Shown here: piece after piece, positions 48,778-56,567 of the stretch
How the letters are laid out: each line of letters opens with the position of its first letter
Numbering within the stretch: position 1 is the first letter of the stretch
Notes under the pieces: generated by a model
Database searches by the model: none
Told to the model about the DNA's origin: nothing
What the model saw: the letters and a program-made list of their open reading frames with translations, nothing else
Assembly (NCBI RefSeq): GCF_003958645.1
Contig: NZ_RXLO01000015.1
Location: forward strand, 32,129 to 96,128
DNA from: Chitinophaga rhizosphaerae
Lineage (GTDB): Bacteria; Bacteroidota; Bacteroidia; Chitinophagales; Chitinophagaceae
Direction of reading: 5' to 3'
DNA length: 64,000 nucleotides
Program-made: the position numbers and the translations under genes

Positions 48778-49725
48778 TCAGTTCATCATGAGCACGTTCA
48801 CGCTGCGCTGGAGGATGTTGAAAGCGATTTCGGCCATGAGGTTTTCGCGGTCGAGGGTGGGATTTACTTCCGTGATCTCGAAACAGCAGATTTTGCGGTG
48901 CTGCATGAACTTGGAGATGAGATCTTCCGCTTCGCGCTCGCGGAGGCCGTTGCTCACGGGGGTCCCGGTGCCGCGGGAAATGGAGGCGTCGAGACTGTCC
49001 ACGTCAAACGAAACGTAGATGTACTCGCAATCGTGGAGATAGCGGAACACGCTCCTGGCCACGGCTTCGGCACCTTTTCGGCGCACTTCGTTGGTGGTGA
49101 TCACTTTCATGCCGTATTTGCGGATGAGGTGGTCTTCTTCCTTTTCGTAATCGCGCAGGGAGATGAAAACGATATCTTCCGGGAGCACTTTCGGGGCGAT
49201 TTTGCCGATGTTTTTCAGCGCGCCCCAGAGTTTCACGGTGTTGTCGTCTACTTCATGCACTTTATTCTCGATATTATCTTCCGCGATGGATGCGGCGAGC
49301 GGCATGCCGTGCATATTGCCCGAGGGGGTGGTATATGGCGTGTGAAGATCGGCGTGCGCATCGATCCAGATCACGCCCAGCTTGGCTTTGGGCCTTGCGA
49401 GCTTGAGGCCGGCGATGGTGGCGCCAGCGGTGCTGTGATCGCCGGAGAGCACAACGGGGAACCAGTTTGCCTTCACGGTATCGCAAACAGATTTGCTGAC
49501 CCGTTCATACATGTTGATGGTGCCTTTGATACGCTTGGCGTAAGGGGATTCGATCGGTTCGAACAGTAATTTATTTTCCGTCTCGATTTCTTCCGTGGGG
49601 AAGTGGACGAAAAAGTTGCTCATGAAATCGAGTGCTGCAATCTTGATCGCGTCTACTCCCAGGCTGGCACCGCGGGTGCCTGCGCCGATTTCGGATTTGA
49701 CTTCAATGATCTTGATGTTTTTCAT
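48778..49725 (-). CDS. Arginase/agmatinase-family ureohydrolase
   Basis: The protein has 315 residues. The binuclear manganese ligands are in place: His 97 ('SGDHST'), Asp 122, His 124 and Asp 126 ('WIDAHADLHTP'), Asp 241 and Asp 243 ('VSFDVDSLDAS'). 'LDASISRGTGTPVSNGLRER' and the overall length favour arginase (arginine to ornithine and urea), though formiminoglutamase or agmatinase cannot be excluded by eye. It begins 34 bases after the acyl-CoA dehydrogenase stop. Confidence 0.92.
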   Translation of the reverse strand: MKNIKIIEVKSEIGAGTRGASLGVDAIKIAALDFMSNFFVHFPTEEIETENKLLFEPIESPYAKRIKGTINMYERVSKSVCDTVKANWFPVVLSGDHSTAGATIAGLKLARPKAKLGVIWIDAHADLHTPYTTPSGNMHGMPLAASIAEDNIENKVHEVDDNTVKLWGALKNIGKIAPKVLPEDIVFISLRDYEKEEDHLIRKYGMKVITTNEVRRKGAEAVARSVFRYLHDCEYIYVSFDVDSLDASISRGTGTPVSNGLREREAEDLISKFMQHRKICCFEITEVNPTLDRENLMAEIAFNILQRSVNVLMMN

Positions 49726-49759
49726 ACATTGTTTTGGTGTGGGCCGCTGAAGCGGGAAA

Positions 49760-50899
49760 TCAGCCGAGGATGGTCCGGCCGATCACGATGCGCTGTACTT
49801 CAGACGTGCCTTCATAGATCTGTGTAATTTTCGCGTCGCGCATGAGGCGCTCTACGTGGTATTCTTTCACGTAACCGTAACCACCGTGTACCTGAACGGC
49901 CTCTGTAGCCACCCACATGGCGGTTTCGGAGGCGAACACCTTGGCCATGGAGCCGCTGAGGGTATAGTCGAGACGGTTATCCTTTTCCCATGCTGCGCGG
50001 AGGCAAAGGAGGCGGGCGGCTTCGATCTTCGTGGCCATGTCTGCCAGTTTGAACTGGATGGCCTGGTGCTGGGAAATCTCCTTGCCGAAGGCTTTCCTTT
50101 CCTTACTGTATTTCAGGGCCAGTTCGAACGCGCCGCTGGCGATCCCCAAAGCCTGGGAAGCTATGCCGATACGGCCGCCGCCGAGCGTTTTCATGGCGAA
50201 CTTGAACCCGAACCCGTCTTCCCCGATCCGGTTTTCTTTCGGCACCTTCACGTCCTGGAACATCACGCTGTGCGTATCGCTCCCGCGGATGCCGAGTTTA
50301 TTTTCCTTCGCGCCCAGCGAAATGCCGGGCGAATTTTTTTCTACGATGAGGCAGTTGATGCCTTTGCTGCCCAGCTCCGGATGCGTTTGCACCATCACGA
50401 GATATACGCTGGCGGAATTAGCGTTCGTGATCCAGTTCTTGGTACCGTTCACCAGGTAATGATCGCCCTTGTCTTCCCCGATGGTCCGCTGTGAAGTAGC
50501 GTCAGACCCCGCTTCCGGCTCACTGAGCAAAAATGCGCCGATGATCTCGCCTTTGGCCAGCGGCACGAGGTATTTTCTTTTCTGTTCTTCCGTTCCGTAA
50601 GTTTCCAGTCCCCAGCAAACCAGGGAGTTATTCACGCTCATCACCACGGAGGTGCTCGCGTCGATCTTCGAAATCTCTTCCATCGCCAGCACGTACGAAA
50701 CCGTGTCAAGCCCCGCACCACCGTACTCGGGGCTCACCATCATGCCCAGAAACCCAAGCTCACCCAACTTTTTGACCTGCTCCACAGGGAATTTCTGCTG
50801 CTCGTCGCGCTCGATAACGCCCGGCAGCAATTCATTCACCGCAAAGTCCCTCGCCGCTTTCTGTATCATCAGATGTTCTTCTGTTAACTGAAAATGCAT
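49760..50899 (-). CDS. Acyl-CoA dehydrogenase
   Basis: The protein has 379 residues, the usual short/medium-chain size. FAD and substrate motifs are 'GAFLLSEPEAGSDATSQRT' and 'VQVHGGYGYVKEYHVERLMR'; the catalytic base is Glu 363 in 'QIYEGTSEVQ'. This position of the glutamate marks the butyryl/short-chain group. It catalyses the first step of beta-oxidation, passing electrons to ETF. It precedes the arginase gene and has a TAnnTTTG promoter at 50934-50960. Confidence 0.95.
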   Translation of the reverse strand: MHFQLTEEHLMIQKAARDFAVNELLPGVIERDEQQKFPVEQVKKLGELGFLGMMVSPEYGGAGLDTVSYVLAMEEISKIDASTSVVMSVNNSLVCWGLETYGTEEQKRKYLVPLAKGEIIGAFLLSEPEAGSDATSQRTIGEDKGDHYLVNGTKNWITNANSASVYLVMVQTHPELGSKGINCLIVEKNSPGISLGAKENKLGIRGSDTHSVMFQDVKVPKENRIGEDGFGFKFAMKTLGGGRIGIASQALGIASGAFELALKYSKERKAFGKEISQHQAIQFKLADMATKIEAARLLCLRAAWEKDNRLDYTLSGSMAKVFASETAMWVATEAVQVHGGYGYVKEYHVERLMRDAKITQIYEGTSEVQRIVIGRTILG

Positions 50900-50933
50900 G
50901 TCAATTGAATTTTTGATAGTTGATAGGTGCTTA

Positions 50934-50960
50934 CAAACCTATTTTAAATTAGGCATTCAA
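50934..50960 (-). promoter_or_regulatory. Promoter of the acyl-CoA dehydrogenase gene
   Basis: Minus-strand TTG (50958-50960, in a longer T run), 16 bases, then TAGGTTTG (50934-50941), 34 bases before the ATG. Confidence 0.65.
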
Positions 50961-51063
50961 AAAAATCAGTGCAACAGAATTAAATGCCATCCCGATTTTC
51001 CCCCGGATCGTTGAATAATTTAACAAAAACTCCCCCCGTTTATTGGGGAAATCCTAAACCAAC

Positions 51064-51096
51064 TTGTCTGCATGTCAGAAAAGTCTATTATTTTTG
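51064..51096 (+). promoter_or_regulatory. Promoter immediately at the PLPBP start codon
   Basis: TTG (51064-51066), 22 bases, then TATTTTTG (51089-51096). The -7 box ends only four bases before the ATG at 51101, so the transcript probably has no or almost no leader. Confidence 0.7.
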
Positions 51097-51100
51097 TAGG

Positions 51101-51775
51101 ATGATGGCTGTGAATCTAACCAACTACCGCCACGTGCAGGAAAAGCTCCAACCCTTTCATGCACAGCTGGTAGCCGTATCAAAAACCAAACCTGCCGGAT
51201 CTATCCAGGCCCTGTATGATGCCGGCCAGCGGATATTCGGCGAAAACTACGTACAGGAAATGGTGGAAAAGGAAGGCCTTCTCCCCAAAGACATTCAATG
51301 GCACTTCATCGGCCATCTCCAATCCAACAAGGTGAAATACATCGCTCCGTTCGTGAGCATGATCCATGGGGTCGACAGTCTTAAACTGCTCCAGGAAATC
51401 AATAAACAGGCCGCCAAAAACGGCCGGGTGATCGATTGCCTGCTACAGGTACATATCGCTACCGAAGAAACGAAGTTCGGATTGAACGGAGAAGAGCTGA
51501 ACGCACTGCTCGAAAACGCCGCCGGCTTGCCCAACGTTCGCATCGCAGGGCTCATGGGCATGGCGAGCAACACCGGCGACCTCACCCAGGTAAGGCGCGA
51601 GTTCCGCCAGCTGAAAGCATTGCAGGTTGCGGTGACAGAACGGTTTTTCAAGGGAACGGACGCCTTCCGCGAACTGTCTATGGGCATGAGCGGAGATTTC
51701 GAAATAGCCTTGGAAGAAGGCAGCACGCTCGTCCGCATCGGCAGCCTGCTCTTCGGCGCCAGGAATTATGCATAA
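51101..51775 (+). CDS. PLP homeostasis protein (YggS/PLPBP family)
   Basis: From the ATG at 51101 the protein has 224 residues (223 from the second ATG at 51104). The frame extends up to 50984, but a promoter inside it excludes that start. PLP binds the lysine in 'LVAVSKTKP' near residue 27; 'FGENYVQEMVEK', 'IQWHFIGHLQSNKVKYIAPF' and 'LSMGMSGDFEIALEEGSTLV' are family signatures. It has no enzyme activity known and buffers PLP. The thioredoxin-fold lipoprotein gene starts 10 bases after its stop. Confidence 0.95.
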   Translation: MMAVNLTNYRHVQEKLQPFHAQLVAVSKTKPAGSIQALYDAGQRIFGENYVQEMVEKEGLLPKDIQWHFIGHLQSNKVKYIAPFVSMIHGVDSLKLLQEINKQAAKNGRVIDCLLQVHIATEETKFGLNGEELNALLENAAGLPNVRIAGLMGMASNTGDLTQVRREFRQLKALQVAVTERFFKGTDAFRELSMGMSGDFEIALEEGSTLVRIGSLLFGARNYA

Positions 51776-51785
51776 AAACCGGAAC

Positions 51786-53015
51786 ATGAAAAGGATATTA
51801 TTGATAGCCGCCGTTGCGTTCAGCGCCTGCACGCCCACCAGGCAGGCGGGCCTCACCAAAGGGCCCTGGCAGGCGCAACTGAACCGCGCAGACGGCGGAC
51901 AGATCGTCTTCAACTTCGAGGTGGCCGACAGCGCCGGTTCGCAGATCATTTACGTAACCAATGCAGGAGAAAGGATGCGCGTAGACGAAGTGAACATGGA
52001 AGGCGATTCCGTTTTCATCCGCATGCCGTTTTTCGATTCGGAATTCAAAGCCGCGGTACACCTGAACGGCAGCCTGAAAGGGAAATGGATACGCCACCTG
52101 GCAGATAAGGACGTAGACATCGATTTCTACGCACAGCCCGGGAAATCCGACCGGTTCGCCGTTACGAAACCCGCCACCCGGAACGTTTCCGGCCGCTGGC
52201 CCACCTGGTTTTACGAAGAGCCGGGGAAAGACAGTTCTTTCGCCATCGGCGAGTTCTCGCAACAGGGCAGCCAGGTGACCGGCACGTTCCTCACTCCGTC
52301 GGGCGATTACCGTTACCTCCAGGGCGTGGTGGACGGCGATTCCCTCAAACTGTCTACGTTCGACGGCTCGCACGCTTACCTGTTTACCGCGCATATCGAA
52401 AACGACTCCACGCTCAGCGGAGGCCTGTTCCTGGCAGGTATCACCGCCAGGCAGCAGTTCAGCGCGCGGAAAGACAGCTCTGCCCGCCTGCAGGACGCTA
52501 CCACGCTCAATACCGTGAAAACACCCGGCGCAACGCTCGACTTCAGATTCCCCGACCTCGACGGCAAGCCCGTATCCATACAGGACGAGCGCTTCAGGAA
52601 CAAAGCCGTGATCGTTCAGATTTCAGGATCGTGGTGCCCCAATTGCATGGACGAAACCGCGTACCTGAGCGATTGGTATAAAAACAATAAGGACAGGGGC
52701 GTGGAGATCGTGATGCTGGCATACGAGCGCACGACCGACTTCGAGAAATCGAAGAAAGCCGCGGAAGGTTTCGCGAAGCGGTTCGACGTCACCTGGCCCG
52801 TGCTCATTACCGGCGTAACGCCTTCCGATCCGCAGAAAACGGAGAAGACGCTGCCGCAGCTGACGGGGCTGAAAGGCTTCCCGACTACCATTTACCTCGA
52901 CCGGAGCGGCAAGGTGGTGGAGGTGCATACCGGGTTTAACGGTCCGGGTACGGGGGCGCATTACGAAACGTATAAAAAGGAATTCAATGCATTGATGGAC
53001 AGGTTGTTGGATTGA
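51786..53015 (+). CDS. TlpA-like thioredoxin-fold lipoprotein
   Basis: The start at 51786 (MKRILLIAAVAFSAC) gives a lipoprotein of 409 residues. The first 240 mature residues are an all-beta region probably binding or docking a partner. The C-terminal thioredoxin domain has the redox motif WCPNC in 'QISGSWCPNCMDETAYL', and a cis-proline region 'GLKGFPTTIYLDRSG'. It probably reduces or isomerises disulfides in the periplasm. It is co-transcribed with PLPBP and ends in a strong terminator. Confidence 0.9.
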   Translation: MKRILLIAAVAFSACTPTRQAGLTKGPWQAQLNRADGGQIVFNFEVADSAGSQIIYVTNAGERMRVDEVNMEGDSVFIRMPFFDSEFKAAVHLNGSLKGKWIRHLADKDVDIDFYAQPGKSDRFAVTKPATRNVSGRWPTWFYEEPGKDSSFAIGEFSQQGSQVTGTFLTPSGDYRYLQGVVDGDSLKLSTFDGSHAYLFTAHIENDSTLSGGLFLAGITARQQFSARKDSSARLQDATTLNTVKTPGATLDFRFPDLDGKPVSIQDERFRNKAVIVQISGSWCPNCMDETAYLSDWYKNNKDRGVEIVMLAYERTTDFEKSKKAAEGFAKRFDVTWPVLITGVTPSDPQKTEKTLPQLTGLKGFPTTIYLDRSGKVVEVHTGFNGPGTGAHYETYKKEFNALMDRLLD

Positions 53016-53032
53016 TGCTACCTGCACGATAA

Positions 53033-53077
53033 AAAAAAGGGGCTGTCTCGATAGTAACATGAGACAGCCCCTTTTTT
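53033..53077. terminator. Bidirectional terminator between the TlpA-like gene and dcd
   Basis: A 17-base stem pairs 53033-53049 with 53061-53077 (core GGGGCTGTCTC/GAGACAGCCCC) around an 11-base loop, with A and T runs giving tails on both strands. Confidence 0.9.
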
Positions 53078-53094
53078 ATTGACCAATTGCCTGC

Positions 53095-53631
53095 TTAGAA
53101 CTCGTTCTTCCACATCATGGATTCCACGGGGCGAACGGTGCGGCCGTTGTATTTGGCGTTGCCTTTTTTGTTGTAGGGCGTTTCGATCTGGCCTTCCACC
53201 ACGAAATAAATGAGCTGTCCGATAGGCATGCCGTGGTAGATGCGGACAGGTTGGGCGCAGGAAATTTCGAGCGTCCAGGTGTTGCAGAAACCGACGTCGC
53301 CTTTACCGGCGGTGGCATGGATATCGATCCCCAGGCGGCCGGTGCTGCTCTTGCCTTCCAGGAAGGGCACATGGGCGTGGGTTTCCGTGTATTCGAGGGT
53401 AACGCCCAGGTAGAGCGTGTTGGGCTGCAGCACGAAACCTTCGTCGGGGATTTCGAAATGCACGATCTCGTTGTGCCGGCGGGCGTCCAGCACCCGGTCT
53501 GCGTACGTAGCCAGGTATTTGCCCAGGTGCACGTCGTACGAGTTGGTACCGAGGTATTTCCGGTCGTAAGGGCTGATCACGATGGTGCCCTTTTCAATTT
53601 CCTCCAGAATTCTTTTGTCAGACAAGATCAT
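53095..53631 (-). CDS. dcd: dCTP deaminase
   Basis: The protein has 178 residues. 'FLEGKSSTGRLGIDIHATAG' and 'GDVGFCNTWTLEISC' hold the nucleotide and catalytic residues of the dUTPase fold, with the Glu following at 'TLEIS'. 'MILSDKRILEEIEKGTIVIS' is the typical N-terminus. It deaminates dCTP to dUTP for thymidylate synthesis. It is divergent from the PPTase gene by 67 bases. Confidence 0.95.
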   Translation of the reverse strand: MILSDKRILEEIEKGTIVISPYDRKYLGTNSYDVHLGKYLATYADRVLDARRHNEIVHFEIPDEGFVLQPNTLYLGVTLEYTETHAHVPFLEGKSSTGRLGIDIHATAGKGDVGFCNTWTLEISCAQPVRIYHGMPIGQLIYFVVEGQIETPYNKKGNAKYNGRTVRPVESMMWKNEF

Positions 53632-53698
53632 GCGTGATGGTGTTTAGGTTAGGCCGGTTGCTTAATTCCCGTTAAATTCGCGTTTAAGCGGCGAATTT

Positions 53699-54340
53699 AT
53701 GGCTTTAATACGAACGATACAAATCGATCCCGCCACCCGGCTGGGAGTGTGGAAAATTGGTGAAGAAGAAGGGTTTTTCAGGGAAAGGGTGAACATCGAC
53801 CCCGGCGTTCACCATCCGCACAAGCGCCTGCAGCATTTTGCGGGGCGTTACCTGCTCGTGGAACTGTTCCCCGACCTGCCCGTCCATGAAATAAGGGTGC
53901 TCGACAGCAGAAAACCGTATATTCCGGGAAATCCTTATTATTTTTCCATCTCGCATTGCGGCGATTTTGCCGCCGCCATCGTGAGCACCCGCGAGCATGT
54001 GGGCATCGATATCGAAAACGTGCAGCCCAAAATCGGGCGGGTTGCCCACAAATTCCTCGCCGAGCGAGAACAGCAGTTCATCTCCGGCATCCGGAAACTG
54101 GAACACCAGACCGTTTGCTGGTCGGCCAAGGAAGCCGTTTACAAATGGTACGGCCTCGGCGGGCTCGATTTCAAAGCCAATATGCAGCTCCAGGCTTTCC
54201 CTCTGCAGCAAACGGGCATGCTGGTTTGCGATTTCCTCAAGGAAGACAGGATGGCCTGCCTGAACATGCAGTACATCATCGACAATAACCTATGCCTAGC
54301 CTGGACGGCCGGCGAAAACAAACAACAGAACGAGCCATGA
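53699..54340 (+). CDS. 4'-phosphopantetheinyl transferase
   Basis: The protein has 213 residues of the Sfp/AcpT superfamily. Motifs are 'YFSISHCGDFAAAIV', 'VGIDIENVQ' (Asp 104, Glu 106 binding magnesium) and 'CWSAKEAVYKWYG' (Glu 145, Lys 148). It loads phosphopantetheine from CoA onto acyl-carrier or peptide-carrier domains. No NRPS or PKS gene is nearby, so ACP is the likely target. Its stop overlaps the aroK ATG (ATGA). Confidence 0.92.
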   Translation: MALIRTIQIDPATRLGVWKIGEEEGFFRERVNIDPGVHHPHKRLQHFAGRYLLVELFPDLPVHEIRVLDSRKPYIPGNPYYFSISHCGDFAAAIVSTREHVGIDIENVQPKIGRVAHKFLAEREQQFISGIRKLEHQTVCWSAKEAVYKWYGLGGLDFKANMQLQAFPLQQTGMLVCDFLKEDRMACLNMQYIIDNNLCLAWTAGENKQQNEP

Positions 54341-54843
54341 AAATTTTTCTCCTGGGTTTTATGGGAGCCGGAAAATCCTATTGGGGCAAGCAGCTCGCCG
54401 CCCATTGGAACCTGCCGTTCTTCGACCTCGACGATGTGATCGTGGAGTACGAAGGCATGCCGGTCGCCGATATCTTCAACACCAAAGGCGAAACCTATTT
54501 CCGCGAACTGGAAAGCAGGCTGCTGCGCGAACTGGCGTTTGATAACGACAGCTTCCTCATCTCCTGCGGCGGCGGAACGCCCTGTTTCTCCGACACCATG
54601 GATTTCATGAACGAAGCCGGCAAAACGATCTGGCTCAACCCTTCCGTAGCCGTGATGGTAGAGCGCCTCCAGCGGAAACAGCACAAGCGCCCCCTCATCC
54701 AGGACCTCACGCCGGAAGATCTGTCCGCCTTCACCGAGAAAAAATTACTGGAACGCCAGCCATATTATGAGCAAAGTCAGGTGATCATCAGTGACGATGA
54801 GATAACTTTGGAGACTTTTGACAAACTGATCCACCATGCATAA
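54337..54843 (+). CDS. aroK: Shikimate kinase
   Basis: The ATG at 54337, in the ATGA overlap with the PPTase stop, gives 168 residues. The P-loop 'GFMGAGKSYWG' is at residues 7-17, 'FFDLDDVIVEYEGMPVADIF' binds shikimate, and 'LISCGGGTP' is the glycine-rich motif. 'RKQHKRPLI' is the lid arginine region. It phosphorylates shikimate in chorismate synthesis. The frame extends upstream to 54292 but that part lies inside the PPTase gene. Confidence 0.95.
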   Translation: MKIFLLGFMGAGKSYWGKQLAAHWNLPFFDLDDVIVEYEGMPVADIFNTKGETYFRELESRLLRELAFDNDSFLISCGGGTPCFSDTMDFMNEAGKTIWLNPSVAVMVERLQRKQHKRPLIQDLTPEDLSAFTEKKLLERQPYYEQSQVIISDDEITLETFDKLIHHA

Positions 54844-55222
54844 ATCGTTTTTAGTGTGGGCGGCCGCCCTCGGCGCCCTCTCCGTGGTCCTTGGCGCATT
54901 CGGCGCGCATAAACTCAAGGAACTCGTGCCGCCCGAAACCGTGAGCACGTTCCAGACCGGCGTCACCTACCAGTTCTACCACGTGTTCGCACTGTTGGCC
55001 GTGGGCATCCTGTACGCCCACGCACCGTCGCCGCAACTCGTATGGGCCGGGCGCCTCTTCCTGGGGGGCATCCTCCTGTTCTCGGGCTCGCTGTACGTAC
55101 TGACGATGCTGAAAGCCACCGAAACCGTAGGGCTCCGCGGCATCGGGGCCATCACGCCCGTGGGCGGGCTGCTCTTCATCGCCGGGTGGATCTGCCTGCT
55201 GGTCGGAGTGCTTAAGAAATAA
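54836..55222 (+). CDS. DUF423 small membrane protein
   Basis: The protein has 128 residues with four hydrophobic helices. 'ALGALSVVLGAFGAHKLKE' is the family opening, followed by 'TYQFYHVFALLAVGILYAH' and 'GAITPVGGLLFIAGWICLLV'. The family is conserved but uncharacterised. It overlaps aroK by 8 bases, so the three genes PPTase-aroK-DUF423 are translationally linked. Confidence 0.92.
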   Translation: MHKSFLVWAAALGALSVVLGAFGAHKLKELVPPETVSTFQTGVTYQFYHVFALLAVGILYAHAPSPQLVWAGRLFLGGILLFSGSLYVLTMLKATETVGLRGIGAITPVGGLLFIAGWICLLVGVLKK

Positions 55223-55433
55223 TCATGTAGTAGTCGTTTCCCGGAACGGGACCTATGAAAATATGCGTCTTGCCCACAGGGACGCGACTTTTGCCGTTCC
55301 ACGGCCCGGATGCCCGGCAACCCGCGGGCGTCCGGAAATTCTCCTGCCGGCCACATCATTTTGCTGATTTCACAATTCCTGCATATATTTTGCATAAGGA
55401 CCCGCGTCCAACAAACCTACAAATCATTCACAC

Positions 55434-56525
55434 ATGTCGATCTTGTACAAACTCCATTTCGTGCTGGCCTTGCTGGTAACGGCTTCTATAGCCTACGCGC
55501 AGGAGCGCCCCCAGGAACCCAAACCCAAATATCCCTATCATGTGGAAAATACGTACTTCCCTAACCGGAAAGACAGTATTTCCCTCGCCGGCACGTTCTC
55601 CAGGCCCTTCGAACCCGGCAAATATCCCGCCGTGGTGCTGATTTCCGGCAGCGGGCCGCAAGACAGGAACAGCAATATCCTCGGCCATAAAAGCTTCCTC
55701 GTGATCGCGGATTACCTCACCCGCAACGGCATTGCCGTGCTGCGGTACGACGATCGGGGGGTGGGAGAGAGCCGTGGCGTGATGAAAGGCAGCGGCATCG
55801 CAGAATTCACGCGGGATGCGGAAGCGGCGCTGGAATACCTGAAAGGCCGGGCAGACGTGGATGGCTCCAGGATCGGCGTGATCGGGCATAGCGAAGGCGG
55901 GGCCATCGGGCTGGTATTGGCCGCGGAAAACCCGGCGGTTAAGTTCCTCGTGTCCATGGCGGGGCCGGGCGTCAGGGGAGACGAGCTGATCATGAGCCAG
56001 ACCAAAGCGATCCTCCAGCAGTACCAGGCCGGCGATTCCATCGTGCAACAACAGCTGGGCTACCAGCGCAAAATGATGGACGCCATTTTGCAGGAAAAAG
56101 ACACCGCCGCACTGAGGGGCCGCATCCGAAGCAACGCCAGGGCACAATACGACGACAATCCGAATATTCAGAAAAACATGGAGGAAGGGATGTTCATACA
56201 ACAGGTTTCGTCACAATATCTGACGCCTGAATACCTTTCCATCGTCCGTTTCGATCCAAAACCCTATTTTGCCAAAGTGACATGTCCGGTGCTGGCGCTT
56301 AACGGCGATAAAGACGTGCAGGTGATCAGCAGCATTCATCTTCCGGGTTGGAAGAATGGCATTAAAAATGCGGATACCCGCGAAATGCCCGGGCTCAACC
56401 ATCTTTTTCAAACATGCAAAAGCTGTCAGGTCATGGAATACGCGAGACTGACGGAAACCATATCACCAGCCGTGCTCAGCGAAATATCCGACTGGATACG
56501 GCTTAAAACCGGCCTGCGGAAATAA
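55434..56525 (+). CDS. Secreted alpha/beta hydrolase
   Basis: The protein has 363 residues, with a signal peptide to 'ASIAYAQ'. Nucleophile Ser 153 is in 'VIGHSEGGAIG'; 'VLISGSGPQDRNSNILGHKS' forms the oxyanion region; 'LALNGDKDVQV' gives the acid and 'GLNHLFQ' the histidine. It belongs to the group of Bacteroidota acyl/ester hydrolases related to prolyl-oligopeptidase-like proteins. Substrate unknown. It has a 211-base upstream region with no gene and ends 42 bases before ftsK. Confidence 0.92.
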   Translation: MSILYKLHFVLALLVTASIAYAQERPQEPKPKYPYHVENTYFPNRKDSISLAGTFSRPFEPGKYPAVVLISGSGPQDRNSNILGHKSFLVIADYLTRNGIAVLRYDDRGVGESRGVMKGSGIAEFTRDAEAALEYLKGRADVDGSRIGVIGHSEGGAIGLVLAAENPAVKFLVSMAGPGVRGDELIMSQTKAILQQYQAGDSIVQQQLGYQRKMMDAILQEKDTAALRGRIRSNARAQYDDNPNIQKNMEEGMFIQQVSSQYLTPEYLSIVRFDPKPYFAKVTCPVLALNGDKDVQVISSIHLPGWKNGIKNADTREMPGLNHLFQTCKSCQVMEYARLTETISPAVLSEISDWIRLKTGLRK

Positions 56526-56550
56526 TTTCCGCGATTGCCCGGCTATAGTT

Positions 56551-56558
56551 TAATTTTG
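56551..56558 (+). promoter_or_regulatory. -7 box of ftsK
   Basis: TAATTTTG matches TAnnTTTG and lies 9 bases ahead of the ATG at 56568, inside the longer open frame that starts at 56535. Confidence 0.5.
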
Positions 56559-56567
56559 AATTCGATT

